A stretch of DNA of 14,617 bases from Alphaproteobacteria bacterium (GTDB taxonomy: Bacteria; Pseudomonadota; Alphaproteobacteria; Caulobacterales; Caulobacteraceae), in contig JAHINZ010000252.1 in the NCBI GenBank assembly GCA_018895795.1, positions 1-14,617 on the forward strand. Direction: 5' to 3'. The position numbers were made by a program, and so were the translations under genes. The notes under the pieces are model-generated. The model had not been told where the DNA came from, made no database searches, and saw only the letters and a program-made list of their open reading frames with translations. Below are positions 5,733-13,528 of the stretch, one piece after another (the first letter of the stretch is position 1; every line of letters starts with the position of its first letter).

Positions 5733-6488
5733 CTAGCGAAACCCCGCGCCCAGCCGTTCGGTCAGGGCGTGAGCCGCCAGGGTTCGCTCGCCCAGGCGCG
5801 ACACGGGCCGAACGCCGATCAGGCTGTTGGTCAGGAACACCCCGTCCGCGGCCTCCAGCCGTTCGCGGCCGGCGGCCACTTCCAGCACCTCGATTCCCAG
5901 GTCGCGGGCCAGGGTCAGCACCCGGCCGCGGGTGATCCCGGCCAGCACGCCGCAGTCCAGAGCCGGGGTGATCAGGCGGTCGCCCTCGATCCAGAACAGG
6001 TTGGCCGCCGCCGCGCAGGCCAGCTGGCCGCGATTGTTCAGCATCACCGCCTCGTCGGCCCCGGCCGCCCGGGCCTCGGCCCGCGCCAGGACGTTGTCCA
6101 GATAGGCCAGGGTCTTGAACCGGGCGGCCGGCGAGCCCTCGTTGCGGCGAACGGCGACGATGACCAGGGCGGCGGGCGTGTCGACGACGGGCGACGGGGC
6201 GGCGACGGCGATCAGCCGGGGAAAGACGGTGACCGGACGCTCCAGGCCCCGACCGCCCGACCCGGCCGTCAGGGTCAGGCGCACGGCGGCGCGGCCCGCG
6301 GCGGGCGCGGCGGCCAGGCCCTGGGCGCGGGCGGCGTCACGGTCCAGAGCGGGCAAGCCCAGGGCGACGCAGCCCGCCGCCATACGCGCCAGATGCGCAT
6401 CGATCATCGCCACGGTTCCATCGACCGCCAGCATGGTCTCGAACAGGCCGTCGCCCAGCAGCAGGCCGCGATCGTTCAGGGGAATCAT
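5733..6488 (-). CDS. pabC: Aminodeoxychorismate lyase PabC (fold-type IV PLP enzyme)
   Basis: The enzyme releases pyruvate from 4-amino-4-deoxychorismate to give p-aminobenzoate for folate synthesis. The 251-residue protein is of class IV aminotransferase type. It has NDRGLLLGDGLFETM at the N terminus, the PLP-binding lysine K125 in RFKTLAYLDNVLARAEA, DEAVMLN, ANLFWIEGDRLITP and a C-terminal GVFLTNSLIGVRPV. It overlaps pabB by 4 bases (ATGA, 6485-6488), so it is a co-translated partner, which favours PabC over branched-chain or D-amino-acid aminotransferase. Odd point: five residues before the conserved Asn of ANLFW, where family members carry Glu (TECCAANLFW in E. coli PabC), this protein has Cys158 (codon TGC). 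That Glu normally contacts the PLP ring nitrogen. The rest of the motif set is intact. Confidence 0.9.
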   Translation of the reverse strand: MIPLNDRGLLLGDGLFETMLAVDGTVAMIDAHLARMAAGCVALGLPALDRDAARAQGLAAAPAAGRAAVRLTLTAGSGGRGLERPVTVFPRLIAVAAPSPVVDTPAALVIVAVRRNEGSPAARFKTLAYLDNVLARAEARAAGADEAVMLNNRGQLACAAAANLFWIEGDRLITPALDCGVLAGITRGRVLTLARDLGIEVLEVAAGRERLEAADGVFLTNSLIGVRPVSRLGERTLAAHALTERLGAGFR

Positions 6489-7852
6489 GTCGCCGTCTCC
6501 GTCAGGGGCTGAGTGAGCGCCCGCAGCAGGGCGGCGATCTTGGCCTCGGTCTCCCGCCGCTCGGCCTGGGGATCACTGTCGGCGACGATCCCGGCCCCGG
6601 CCCTGGCCTCCAGCCGCCACCCGCCCTTGTCCTGGTCCGGGCCGTCGCGCTCCAGACCCACGGTGCGGATCAGCACGCTGGAATCGAAGCCGCCGTCAAA
6701 GCCGGCCCAGAACAGCGACCCGCAATAGGGCCCGCGCGGCGGCTCCAATTGGGCGATGATCTTCATCGCCTGGACCTTGGGCGCGCCGGTGATCGAGCCC
6801 GGCGGGTAGGTGGCCCGCAGCAGGTCGGCCACCCCCAGACCCGGCCCCAGCTGGGCGGTCACGGTGGAGACCAGGTGATGCACATTGGCGAAGGTTTCGA
6901 CCTTGAACAGCTCGGGCGCCTTGACGCTGCCGGGCGGGCTGACCCGGGCCAGGTCATTGCGCATCAGATCGACGATCATCAGGTTTTCGGCCCGGTCCTT
7001 GGCGCTAGCCAGCAGCTCGGCGGCCAGGCCGGCGTCCTCACCCGGCGTGGCGCCGCGTGGCCGCGTGCCCTTGATCGGCTGGGCCTGGATCGCGCCGGTC
7101 TCGCCCGTCACCCTCAGGAACCGCTCGGGCGAGTTGGAGACCAAGGCCCGGTCCTCCAGTCGCCAATAGGCCGCGAACGGCGCCGGGCTCTGGCCGCGCA
7201 GGCGGAGGAGCAGGTCGAAGGGATCGGCCTCGCCCGCCAGCCGCCCGGTCCAGGCGCGGGCGATATTGGCCTGGAAGATCTCGCCGGCCAGGATGCGTTC
7301 GACCACCTGGGCGACGGCGGCCTCATAGGCCGCGCCGTCCGTGACGCGCAGGGAAGCGCACAGCGCGCCCGTGATCGGCGGCCGCGCGGCGATCGGCGCG
7401 TCCAGCCAGGCCAGGGCCGAGCGCGCCCGGTCGGCGGCCGCCGCGTGTGTGTCGCCGCGTCCGACGGCGACCACCCGACGCTCGACATGGTCGAAGGCCA
7501 GCAAGGACAGATAGCGGGCGCAGGTCAGGTCGGGCCAGGCGGTGCGGCCCAGGCCCAGCGCTTCCACCCGGTCGCCCAGCTCGTAGGCGCCAAGGCCGAT
7601 GACCCCGCCCTGGAACGGCGGACCCTCAGGATCGGTCGGCGAACGCGGCCCCAGCAGCGCCGCCAGGGCCGCGAACGGATCGCGCGGATCGGCGGCGTCG
7701 AGGGTCAGAACCGTCTCGGGCGCGCGCAGCAGATAGGACCACCGCTGGCCGCCGCCCGACAACAGGGCGCAGGCAAAGGCTTCGTCCCGAAACGGCTGCA
7801 GGGCCCAGACCGGCTCGCGCCAGGGGGCGTTTAGGAAAGCGACACAGCGCAT
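6485..7852 (-). CDS. pabB: Aminodeoxychorismate synthase component I, PabB
   Basis: PabB adds an amino group to chorismate, using ammonia from a glutamine amidotransferase partner (PabA/TrpG, not in this window), to form 4-amino-4-deoxychorismate. The 455-residue protein has the chorismate-binding domain in its C-terminal two thirds. GEIFQANIAR lies near 190. PIKGTRPRG lies near 259-267, with K261 the nucleophilic lysine that separates PabB from TrpE (which has PIAGT). Also seen are AENLMIVDLMRNDL, PPGSITGAPKVQAMK (about 351-364) and GAGIVADSDPQAE. The frame is open well upstream to 8068, but the ATG at 7852 starts the recognisable sequence (MRCVAFLNAPW) and the upstream residues overlap the MFS gene. 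There is no clear ribosome binding site. pabC follows with an ATGA overlap. Confidence 0.93.
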   Translation of the reverse strand: MRCVAFLNAPWREPVWALQPFRDEAFACALLSGGGQRWSYLLRAPETVLTLDAADPRDPFAALAALLGPRSPTDPEGPPFQGGVIGLGAYELGDRVEALGLGRTAWPDLTCARYLSLLAFDHVERRVVAVGRGDTHAAAADRARSALAWLDAPIAARPPITGALCASLRVTDGAAYEAAVAQVVERILAGEIFQANIARAWTGRLAGEADPFDLLLRLRGQSPAPFAAYWRLEDRALVSNSPERFLRVTGETGAIQAQPIKGTRPRGATPGEDAGLAAELLASAKDRAENLMIVDLMRNDLARVSPPGSVKAPELFKVETFANVHHLVSTVTAQLGPGLGVADLLRATYPPGSITGAPKVQAMKIIAQLEPPRGPYCGSLFWAGFDGGFDSSVLIRTVGLERDGPDQDKGGWRLEARAGAGIVADSDPQAERRETEAKIAALLRALTQPLTETAT

Positions 7853-7904
7853 GGCGGGGGTGATACACCATAGCCGGCGCGAAGGGAGGGGCGGCCGGCT
7901 CGCC

Positions 7905-9353
7905 CTATGCCTCGCTACGCCCGCCCTTGACGAAGAACAGGCCGATCGCCCCCACCAGCAGCAGGCCGATGATCGGCACGAAGCCGGCGATCTGGCTCTG
8001 GAAGATCTTGGTGGCCAGGGCCACCAGCAGCGAGCCGAACCAGGCCGTCGCCGTGCCCGACAAGGCAAACAGCCCGAAGAACGCCGCCATCCGGTCGTGC
8101 GGCGCCAAGCGCACCAGCAGGGTGCGGCTGGAGGCGTACTGGGCGGTGACGCAGACGGCGATCAGCGTGCCCAGGCCCAGATAGATCACCTCGGGCAGGG
8201 TGCGAAACAGCGGTCCATCCCACACCGGGGCGTGGGCCGCCGCGTCGTAGGGCCAGAAATAGAGAATCTTGTCGCGGCCCATGCCCAGAACGCCGATCAG
8301 CATGATCAGACAGCCGAAGATCTCCAGCTGCACCGCCCGGCGCGGCCCCACGGCCTTGTCCAGCCACGGCGCCAGTAACCCGCCCATCACGCCAAACAGG
8401 CTCAGGGTGATGCCATAGGCCAGCATCTCCAGCGCGCCCCAGCGCATCAGGCCGGCCGCGAACAGGCCACTGAAGATCAGCAAGGCGGTCATGCCGTCGC
8501 AATAGAGCATGCGCGCGCCCAGGAACCGGGCGATATCGGCATGGCCCTTCAGGTTGCCGAAGGTGTCACGCAGCAGCCGGATCCCGTCGGCCAGGCTCTG
8601 GAGCATCGAGCGGCCCGTGCGCGGGGCGTCGCGGGTCCACAGGAAGAACGGGATCGCGCCCAGCAGCATGATAATCGCCGCCAGGGGCGCGGAAATCCGG
8701 CTGGGCTCGTGATCGGCGGTCGACAGGCCAAACAACGGCGCGACCGGCACGCCGGGCCAATGCACCACACCGGGCAGCACGAAGCCCCACAGCACGAAGA
8801 TCAGGACACTGACCGACAGGCCATTGGCCATGGCGTAGCCCAGCCCCGACAGCAGCGGCTCCTGCCCGCGCTCGCCGGCCCGGGCCAGCAGCGAGTTGTT
8901 CAGCACGTCGCCCCAATTATAGACCACGCCCAGCACGATCAGGGCCAGACCGACCAGGGCCACCGGCAGGCCGTGATCGGGCTTGGCGAACCACAGCATC
9001 AGCAGCAGCGGGACCATGATCGCCAGCACGGCGGCCAGGAACGACTTACGCGGGCCATAGCGCTCGATCGAGGCCCCCAGCAGCGGCGCCGTGAGAGCGG
9101 TCAGCAGGCCGGAGGTGGTGGCGATGCCGGCCACGGTGGCCTGGCCCTTGACCGGATCGCCGATCAGCACGCGCGAGAAATAGGGTGCGAAAATATAGAT
9201 GGTGATCAACACGACATAGGCGTCGCGCGAGCCCTGATGCAGCACCCAGCTCCAGGCGCCCTTCGACAGACTCTTGGGCTTGCCGACCTCCATCAGGCCG
9301 CCATCGGTCGCGACCTCCGCCAAACCCGGCGGCGTGCCTGTGAGTTCGCTCAT
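7905..9353 (-). CDS. MFS transporter, Atg22/UMF1-like
   Basis: An integral inner-membrane protein of 482 residues with about 12 hydrophobic segments. A cytoplasmic N terminus of about 30 residues precedes SWVLHQGSRDAYVVLITIYI, then FAPYF and an early loop PLLGASIERYGPRK, which is the MFS loop 2-3 motif. A matching loop in the second half reads LAPWLDKAVGPRR. The Trp/Gly-rich early region and the large central loop (DAPRTGRSMLQ) resemble the UMF1/Atg22 branch of the superfamily. The substrate cannot be read from sequence. The ATG at 9353 is preceded by AGGGTAGGGC, an acceptable Shine-Dalgarno region. It lies 52 bases upstream of pabB on the same strand and could share its transcript, but nothing else ties it to folate metabolism. 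Confidence 0.85.
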   Translation of the reverse strand: MSELTGTPPGLAEVATDGGLMEVGKPKSLSKGAWSWVLHQGSRDAYVVLITIYIFAPYFSRVLIGDPVKGQATVAGIATTSGLLTALTAPLLGASIERYGPRKSFLAAVLAIMVPLLLMLWFAKPDHGLPVALVGLALIVLGVVYNWGDVLNNSLLARAGERGQEPLLSGLGYAMANGLSVSVLIFVLWGFVLPGVVHWPGVPVAPLFGLSTADHEPSRISAPLAAIIMLLGAIPFFLWTRDAPRTGRSMLQSLADGIRLLRDTFGNLKGHADIARFLGARMLYCDGMTALLIFSGLFAAGLMRWGALEMLAYGITLSLFGVMGGLLAPWLDKAVGPRRAVQLEIFGCLIMLIGVLGMGRDKILYFWPYDAAAHAPVWDGPLFRTLPEVIYLGLGTLIAVCVTAQYASSRTLLVRLAPHDRMAAFFGLFALSGTATAWFGSLLVALATKIFQSQIAGFVPIIGLLLVGAIGLFFVKGGRSEA

Positions 9354-9493
9354 GCCCTACCCTATCCAGAGCGCCGTCTTACGCGGTCGCTTGGCGGGGA
9401 GCGTGGCGGTTAAACAAGCGTTTGTCACCACACAATTGCCCGGCCCGCCGGCCGCGCGAAGCGCGCGCCCGAACGCTGGGAAGATCGGAGGGG

Positions 9494-10264
9494 TCAGGCC
9501 AGGATGTGCGCCCGAACGGCCGCGCGGGTCTCGGCGTCCAGCCCGACGGCCTGTTCCAGATAGCCGTCCAGCGACCCATGCTGCGCCTTGATCACCGCGA
9601 AGGCGGCGGCCAGATAGTCGGCCTCAACGCCCATGGCGGCGCGGATCGCCGCCTCCGACGGCCGCCGGCCGGTGGCCTCCTCGATCACCGCGATGAACTT
9701 GGGGCCCAGCCGCAGGAAGCGGGCCTCGTCATTGGTCAGCAGATAGTCGTCGATGACGTCGTCGTCCGCCACCCCGGCCACGTGGTGGGTCAGGGCCGCC
9801 AGCACGCCGGTGCGGTCCTTGCCGGCCGCGCAGTGGATCAGCACCGGACCCCTGCCCTCGGCGAGCGCCCGGAAGTAGCGGCTGAACAGGTCGATGTGCC
9901 GTTCCTTGAACGGCAGGCGGCGATAATACTCGACCATGTAGTCGCGGATCGACTGCACAGACAGGTCGGAGCTGTGCAGGAAGGTGTGCCAGGGATCGTC
10001 CACCGCCCCCATGTCGTTCTCGATCACCTCGGCGGCGAAGCCCGCCCAGCGCCGCGACGGATCGCGCTCGCGTTCGTTGGGACGGCGCAGATCGACCACG
10101 GTGGCCAGGTTCAGGCCGGCCAGGGCCGCCAGGTCCTCATCGGTGGCCTGGGCCTGATGGGCGGCGCGATACAGCACGCCCTTTTTCAGACGGCCGACGC
10201 CGGCGGCGTAGTCGCCATAGTCGCGGAGGTTCTCGACGCCTTGCAGGGGGATCATACGGGTCAT
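9494..10264 (-). CDS. Tyrosine-protein phosphatase, Y_phosphatase3 (MptpB/LipA-like) family
   Basis: A 256-residue cytoplasmic phosphatase with the CX5R active-site loop HCAAGKDRTG (nucleophile C145, R151). The GKDR form with Lys and Asp is typical of the bacterial MptpB/LipA-like group, which act on phosphotyrosine and in some cases phosphoinositides. Upstream features of the family are visible: NLRDYG near residue 12, LYRAAHQAQ, and VVDLRRPNERERDP (about 56-69). The tail after 165 is helical, as in the family. The start at 10264 (MTRM) or the internal ATG at 10255 are both possible; neither has a clear ribosome binding site. It is divergent from an alpha/beta hydrolase gene, and a 13-bp tandem repeat lies in the shared upstream region. 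The substrate is unknown. Confidence 0.9.
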   Translation of the reverse strand: MTRMIPLQGVENLRDYGDYAAGVGRLKKGVLYRAAHQAQATDEDLAALAGLNLATVVDLRRPNERERDPSRRWAGFAAEVIENDMGAVDDPWHTFLHSSDLSVQSIRDYMVEYYRRLPFKERHIDLFSRYFRALAEGRGPVLIHCAAGKDRTGVLAALTHHVAGVADDDVIDDYLLTNDEARFLRLGPKFIAVIEEATGRRPSEAAIRAAMGVEADYLAAAFAVIKAQHGSLDGYLEQAVGLDAETRAAVRAHILA

Positions 10265-10298
10265 GCGAAAGGTGTTAGCGCGCCGGCGTGACGTTGGC

Positions 10299-10360
10299 GA
10301 GACTCTGGGGCGAGACGCTGGGGTGAGACGCTGGGGTGAGACGCTGGGGCGAGACGCTGG
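10299..10360. repeat. 13-bp tandem repeat, about 4.8 copies, in a divergent promoter region
   Basis: Unit GAGACGCTGGGG plus T or C. Copies run 10299-10311 (one base variant, GAGACT), 10312-10324, 10325-10337, 10338-10350 and a partial 10351-10360. The last unit base alternates C,T,T,C. The array fills much of the 128-base gap between the divergent phosphatase (start 10264) and hydrolase (start 10393). It is head-to-tail with no spacers, so it is not CRISPR. Thirteen bases is not a codon multiple. It could be a slippage-prone array that alters promoter spacing, or a set of binding sites. Confidence 0.95.
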
Positions 10361-10392
10361 ACGCCTAACGCGGGGCCTGAAAGGATGGGCCC

Positions 10393-11151
10393 ATGACCGA
10401 GCAGCAACGCTTCAAAAGCTTCGACGGCGTCGAGATCGCCTGGCGCACCCTGGGTCAGGGCCGGCCGACCCTGATGCTGCATGGCTTTCTGGCCAATGCC
10501 GAGTTCAACTGGTTCGCGCCCGGCATCGCCGCCGCGGTGGCCGCGACCGGTCGTCAGGTGATCGCGCCGGACCTGCGCGGACACGGACACTCGGCCGCGC
10601 CGATCGACCCGGCCGCCTGGCCCTCTGATGTCCTGGCCGCCGACCAGGAGGCGCTGATCGCCCATCTGGGCCTGACCGACTATGACTTGGTCGGCTACTC
10701 GCTGGGCGCGCGGACGGCGGTGCGGATGGTCACCCGCGGCGCCCGGCCGGCCAGACTGGCCCTGGGCGGCATGGGCGATAGCGGCCTGCTGGCCGCCGGC
10801 GCGCGGGCGGCGATGTTCGAGGACTCGATCCGCCACGGCGAGGCCGCCCGGGACCCGCGCGCCGGCCGGCGGGTGCAGGCGATGATGGCGGCCAGCGGCC
10901 TGGTCCCCGCGGCGATGCTGGGCGTTCTGACCTCGTTTGTCGCCACCTCTGAGGCGCAACTGCGCGCCATCGCCATCCCGACCCTGGTGATCGCCGGCCA
11001 GGATGACGACGACAATGGCTCGGCCGAGGGCCTGGCGGCGATGCTCACAAACGCGCGGGCGGTCCGCACGACGGGCGACCACCTGTCGGCGGTGATGGAC
11101 CCGGCCCTGGCGGCGGGACTATCGGCGTTTCTGTCGGCCCAGACGCCCTAA
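10393..11151 (+). CDS. Alpha/beta hydrolase
   Basis: A 252-residue cytoplasmic hydrolase of the alpha/beta fold. It shows the oxyanion-hole region MLHGFLAN (H30, G31), the strand-4 motif PDLRGHGHS (60-67), the nucleophile elbow GYSLGAR (S103), the acid in AGQDDDD (about D205) and the catalytic His in GDHLSAV (H230). No signal peptide or transmembrane segment is seen. The fold does not tell the substrate (esters, thioesters, lactones and others are possible). The start is supported by AAGGA seven bases before the ATG. It is divergent from the phosphatase, and its stop codon overlaps that of the acyltransferase on the other strand (11148-11151, CTAA), so the two genes converge with no spacer. 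Confidence 0.9.
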   Translation: MTEQQRFKSFDGVEIAWRTLGQGRPTLMLHGFLANAEFNWFAPGIAAAVAATGRQVIAPDLRGHGHSAAPIDPAAWPSDVLAADQEALIAHLGLTDYDLVGYSLGARTAVRMVTRGARPARLALGGMGDSGLLAAGARAAMFEDSIRHGEAARDPRAGRRVQAMMAASGLVPAAMLGVLTSFVATSEAQLRAIAIPTLVIAGQDDDDNGSAEGLAAMLTNARAVRTTGDHLSAVMDPALAAGLSAFLSAQTP

Positions 11152-12317
11152 CGCCGCAGCCACGGCGCCAGCCGGTCCTGCAGGGGCTGGTCGACAAAGG
11201 TGTGGAACAGCCAGGCCGCGCCATAGGCCAGGGGAAAGCCGGCCAGCCACATCAGCCACTGCCAGCCGATGCCGATCCGCACGGTCTCGATCAGTTTGTG
11301 GACGGCGCTCCAATAGATCACCCCGACCAGGATGTGGGTGATGAACAGGGCGAAGGACAGCTTGGCCGCCTGCTCGATCCAGGCGCTGGGCGTCTTCACC
11401 GGCAGGCGGCCGGCGCCCAGGATGATGCAAGCGATGGCCACCAGGCAGGGCAGGTCAAAATAGAGCACGTCGGACAAGGCGTAGCGGTCGATGAACTGCC
11501 AGCCGACCAGCACCGCCACGCCGCCATACATCAGTATCCGGGCGGCCTTTTCCGAGGGCCAGTTCATATCCACCGCCCGGGCCAGGCAGACGCCCAGAAC
11601 GAACAGCGGCAGGGCCCGCACCACCCCGAACTGTAGCGGCATGTCGGCCAGGGCGTGGCGGAAGCCCAGCCGGCTGATCACCTCGAACGCGATCAGCACC
11701 CCCGCGCCGATCAATGGCAGCAGGGCCGGATGCCGCACCTTGTCGGCCGCCCGCCACAGGAACGGGAAGATCGCATAGCAGACGATCAGGGCCGACAGCG
11801 ACCAGCTGGGCAGGTTCCAGCCGTCGCTGGGCACGCCCCAGGCGTGGATCAGCAGGGCCTGAACCGGCAGCTGATCCCAGGCGAAGCGCGAGGGCTTGTG
11901 GGCGTCGGTGCCCAGGGTGTTGAGCACCAGCACCAGCAGGGCCATGGTCGCCAGCACCATCAGGTGTCCGGGCCAGACCCGGGCGGCGCGGCGCAGCCAG
12001 AAACGGGCCGGTGTGATCTTTCCCGACAGGGTCGAGGCGCCATAGGCCCGCCCCAGCACATAGCCCGACAGGATCAGGAAGAAGTCGGTGGCCAGAAAAC
12101 CGCGCGCGAACACCGGATGGAAGCGCTCCAGCCGCATCGGCCCCTCGGCCCCATAGTGGTAGAGGACGATCAGCAGCGAGGCCAGGAAGCGCAGGAAGTC
12201 CAGCGCCCCGCCGCGCACCGCCCGATGAACGCGGGCCCGCGCCGTCAGATCCATGACGGTTGTGGCGACGGGCGGCGCTTCTGGGGGCGCGTCGGACGGG
12301 GGAGCGGGAGCGGTCAC
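11148..12317 (-). CDS. Membrane acyltransferase, acyltransferase 3 (OafA/YrhL) family
   Basis: A 389-residue inner-membrane protein with about 10 hydrophobic segments. Members transfer O-acyl groups to sugars of surface polysaccharides or other carriers. Motifs seen: LDFLRFLASLLIVLYHYG with the conserved H54, DFFLILSGYVLGRAYG, FWLRRAARVWPGHL, and the SWSLS stretch followed by YAIFPFLW. In many members WSLS is followed by V-E; here the sequence is WSLSALIVCY, so the conserved Glu position is Leu. The Pro/Ala-rich N terminus (about 20 residues) is probably a cytoplasmic extension. The start is the GTG at 12317, with AAGG seven bases upstream. The ATG at 12254 is an alternative without a good ribosome binding site. 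The acceptor is unknown and no polysaccharide genes lie near. Confidence 0.9.
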   Translation of the reverse strand: MTAPAPPSDAPPEAPPVATTVMDLTARARVHRAVRGGALDFLRFLASLLIVLYHYGAEGPMRLERFHPVFARGFLATDFFLILSGYVLGRAYGASTLSGKITPARFWLRRAARVWPGHLMVLATMALLVLVLNTLGTDAHKPSRFAWDQLPVQALLIHAWGVPSDGWNLPSWSLSALIVCYAIFPFLWRAADKVRHPALLPLIGAGVLIAFEVISRLGFRHALADMPLQFGVVRALPLFVLGVCLARAVDMNWPSEKAARILMYGGVAVLVGWQFIDRYALSDVLYFDLPCLVAIACIILGAGRLPVKTPSAWIEQAAKLSFALFITHILVGVIYWSAVHKLIETVRIGIGWQWLMWLAGFPLAYGAAWLFHTFVDQPLQDRLAPWLRR

Positions 12318-12369
12318 CCCATGGCCTTAACAAAGCCCGCCGCGCCGGAAAAGCCATCGCGTCGCATCA

Positions 12370-12382
12370 CCTTGCGGCAAGG
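12370..12382. promoter_or_regulatory. Short perfect palindrome in the divergent region upstream of the dioxygenase gene
   Basis: CCTTGCGGCAAGG is a perfect 6+1+6 dyad in the 112-base gap between the divergent acyltransferase and dioxygenase genes. It lies 47 bases before the dioxygenase ATG, close to where a -35 region would be if CCTATCTG (12393-12400) is a -10-like element. It may be an operator; no regulator gene is adjacent. Confidence 0.3.
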
Positions 12383-12429
12383 CGACGCGCCGCCTATCTG
12401 TAACTTGTACTGTTTCGAAAGAACGTCTC

Positions 12430-13200
12430 ATGACCCGTATGCCCGCCCTGTTCCTTGGTCACGGCTCGCCGATGAACGCCATCGAGGACAATCCCTGGAG
12501 CCAGGCCTGGGCCCAGATGGGCCGCGACCTGCCACGCCCGCGCGCCATCGCCATGGTCAGCGCCCATTGGGAGACGCAAGGCGCCACCGCCGTCAGCGCC
12601 GCGACGGCGCCCGAAACGATCCACGATTTCGGCGGCTTTCCGCAGGCGCTGTTCGATGTCCGCTATGATGCGCCCGGCGATCCCGCCCTGGGGCTGAGAA
12701 TCGGCGCCCTGCTCTCGCCCGATCCGGTGATGCAGCATCCGACCCGCGGTCTGGATCACGGGGCCTGGAGCGTGCTGCGGCCCATGTATCCGCAGGCCGA
12801 CATTCCGGTGGTGCAGATCAGCCTGGATCGCGGCCGCTCCAACCGCTGGCACTATGAGGCCGGCCGCCGCCTGTCGGCCCTGCGCGACGAGGGGGTGATG
12901 CTGATCGGCAGCGGCGACATCGTCCACAATCTGCGCGCCATCGACTTCCGCCGCCCCGAGACCCTGCCCTGGGCCGAGCGCTTCAATGACAAGGCCAAGG
13001 CCCTGATCCTGGCCGGCGACCACGACCCGCTGATCGACTGGGAAAGCCTGGGCCCGGACGCGGACGCCGCGATCAACAGCGCCGAGCACTATCTGCCCCT
13101 GCTCTACGTGCTGGGCGCTCAGGGCCCGGACGAGCCGGTCAGCTTCTTCACCGACGACGTGTTCGCGGCGATCTCGATGACGGGCGTGAAGGTGGGCTAA
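12430..13200 (+). CDS. ygiD: Extradiol ring-cleavage dioxygenase, DODA/YgiD-like (LigB superfamily)
   Basis: A 256-residue cytoplasmic metalloenzyme. Family members such as E. coli YgiD open the ring of catechols such as DOPA at the 4,5 position. Conserved blocks in order: LFLGHGSPMNA (H11), SAHWET (H46), HDFGGFP (H65), LDHGAWSVL (H110), GSGDIVHNLR (H166) and AEHYLPLLY. These His residues include the metal ligands of the family. Length matches YgiD-type proteins (about 260). It is monocistronic as seen: divergent from the acyltransferase, with a 372-base gap before the next gene. The start is the ATG at 12430; the ribosome binding site is weak (GAAAGAACG). The natural substrate in this organism is not evident. 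Confidence 0.9.
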   Translation: MTRMPALFLGHGSPMNAIEDNPWSQAWAQMGRDLPRPRAIAMVSAHWETQGATAVSAATAPETIHDFGGFPQALFDVRYDAPGDPALGLRIGALLSPDPVMQHPTRGLDHGAWSVLRPMYPQADIPVVQISLDRGRSNRWHYEAGRRLSALRDEGVMLIGSGDIVHNLRAIDFRRPETLPWAERFNDKAKALILAGDHDPLIDWESLGPDADAAINSAEHYLPLLYVLGAQGPDEPVSFFTDDVFAAISMTGVKVG

Positions 13201-13221
13201 TCGCCCGCTCCCAAACGCGAA

Positions 13222-13253
13222 CAACGCCCGTGCCGGGGGGAGCACGAGCGTTG
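13222..13253. terminator. GC-rich hairpin after the dioxygenase gene
   Basis: CAACGCCCGTGC and GCACGAGCGTTG form a 12-bp stem with one mismatch and an 8-base G-rich loop, 21 bases after the stop. In the plus RNA the odd pair is C-A; in the minus RNA it is a G-U pair. No U-run follows on either side. It may aid 3'-end stability or Rho-dependent ending, or be part of a minus-strand RNA. Confidence 0.4.
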
Positions 13254-13528
13254 CGCTTGGAGGACGCTGGGGCCGATCGGGGGGGGTAACCGGGTTGTCC
13301 GCGTCGAGTTATAGATTGGGCGGCGAACCGGGCTTTGCAACGGCGCGACTAGGGTCATTTCGCGGTCGAATTGTTGCACGCCCGCCACGAAGCGCCGGCG
13401 GCCCCCGAGTCTAGGCCTCGACGCCCGGCAGATCCGGCGCGCTCAACGGGCATTGGGGAACGTCGAAAAGCGGGTGGCTTGGGATCCCGGCATGCACATG
13501 GGAGGCGGTCGCCGACACTCGGCTTCCA

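Noticed and set aside
5217..6512. Long plus-strand open frame (431 codons) across the second TadE-like gene, the palindrome and pabC
   Set aside because: It crosses an intergenic repeat, is Arg/Pro/Gln-rich with no motif, and is opposite the firmly recognised pabC; an artefact of high GC.
6749..7834. 361-codon plus-strand open frame opposite pabB
   Set aside because: Gly/Gln/Arg-rich low-complexity translation opposite PabB, which has all its motifs.
6485..8068. N-terminal extension of pabB to 8068
   Set aside because: The added 72 residues are Arg/Ser/Pro-rich, overlap the MFS coding sequence in another frame and do not resemble PabB.
8541..9413. 290-codon plus-strand open frame opposite the MFS gene
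   Set aside because: Gln/His/Arg-rich and without domain signs; shadow of the transporter gene.
9408..9426. Possible TetR-type operator upstream of the MFS gene (AAAC-N4-GTTT)
   Set aside because: The dyad is only 4 bp per side and breaks beyond that; no regulator gene is adjacent.
9452..9466. GC-only hairpin beyond the phosphatase stop
   Set aside because: A 5-bp CGCGC/GCGCG stem with no U-run is expected by chance in this base composition.
10299..10360. Could the 13-bp array be a CRISPR?
   Set aside because: Units are contiguous with no spacers and much shorter than CRISPR repeats.
10261..11082. 273-codon minus-strand open frame opposite the alpha/beta hydrolase
   Set aside because: The opposite strand has the full catalytic triad context; this frame has no motif and runs through the tandem repeat.
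11655..12668. 337-codon plus-strand open frame opposite the acyltransferase
   Set aside because: It joins antisense acyltransferase, intergenic and out-of-frame dioxygenase sequence; composition is typical of high-GC shadows.
12394..13245. 283-codon minus-strand open frame opposite the dioxygenase
   Set aside because: Antisense to a complete YgiD-like gene with every metal-ligand motif present.
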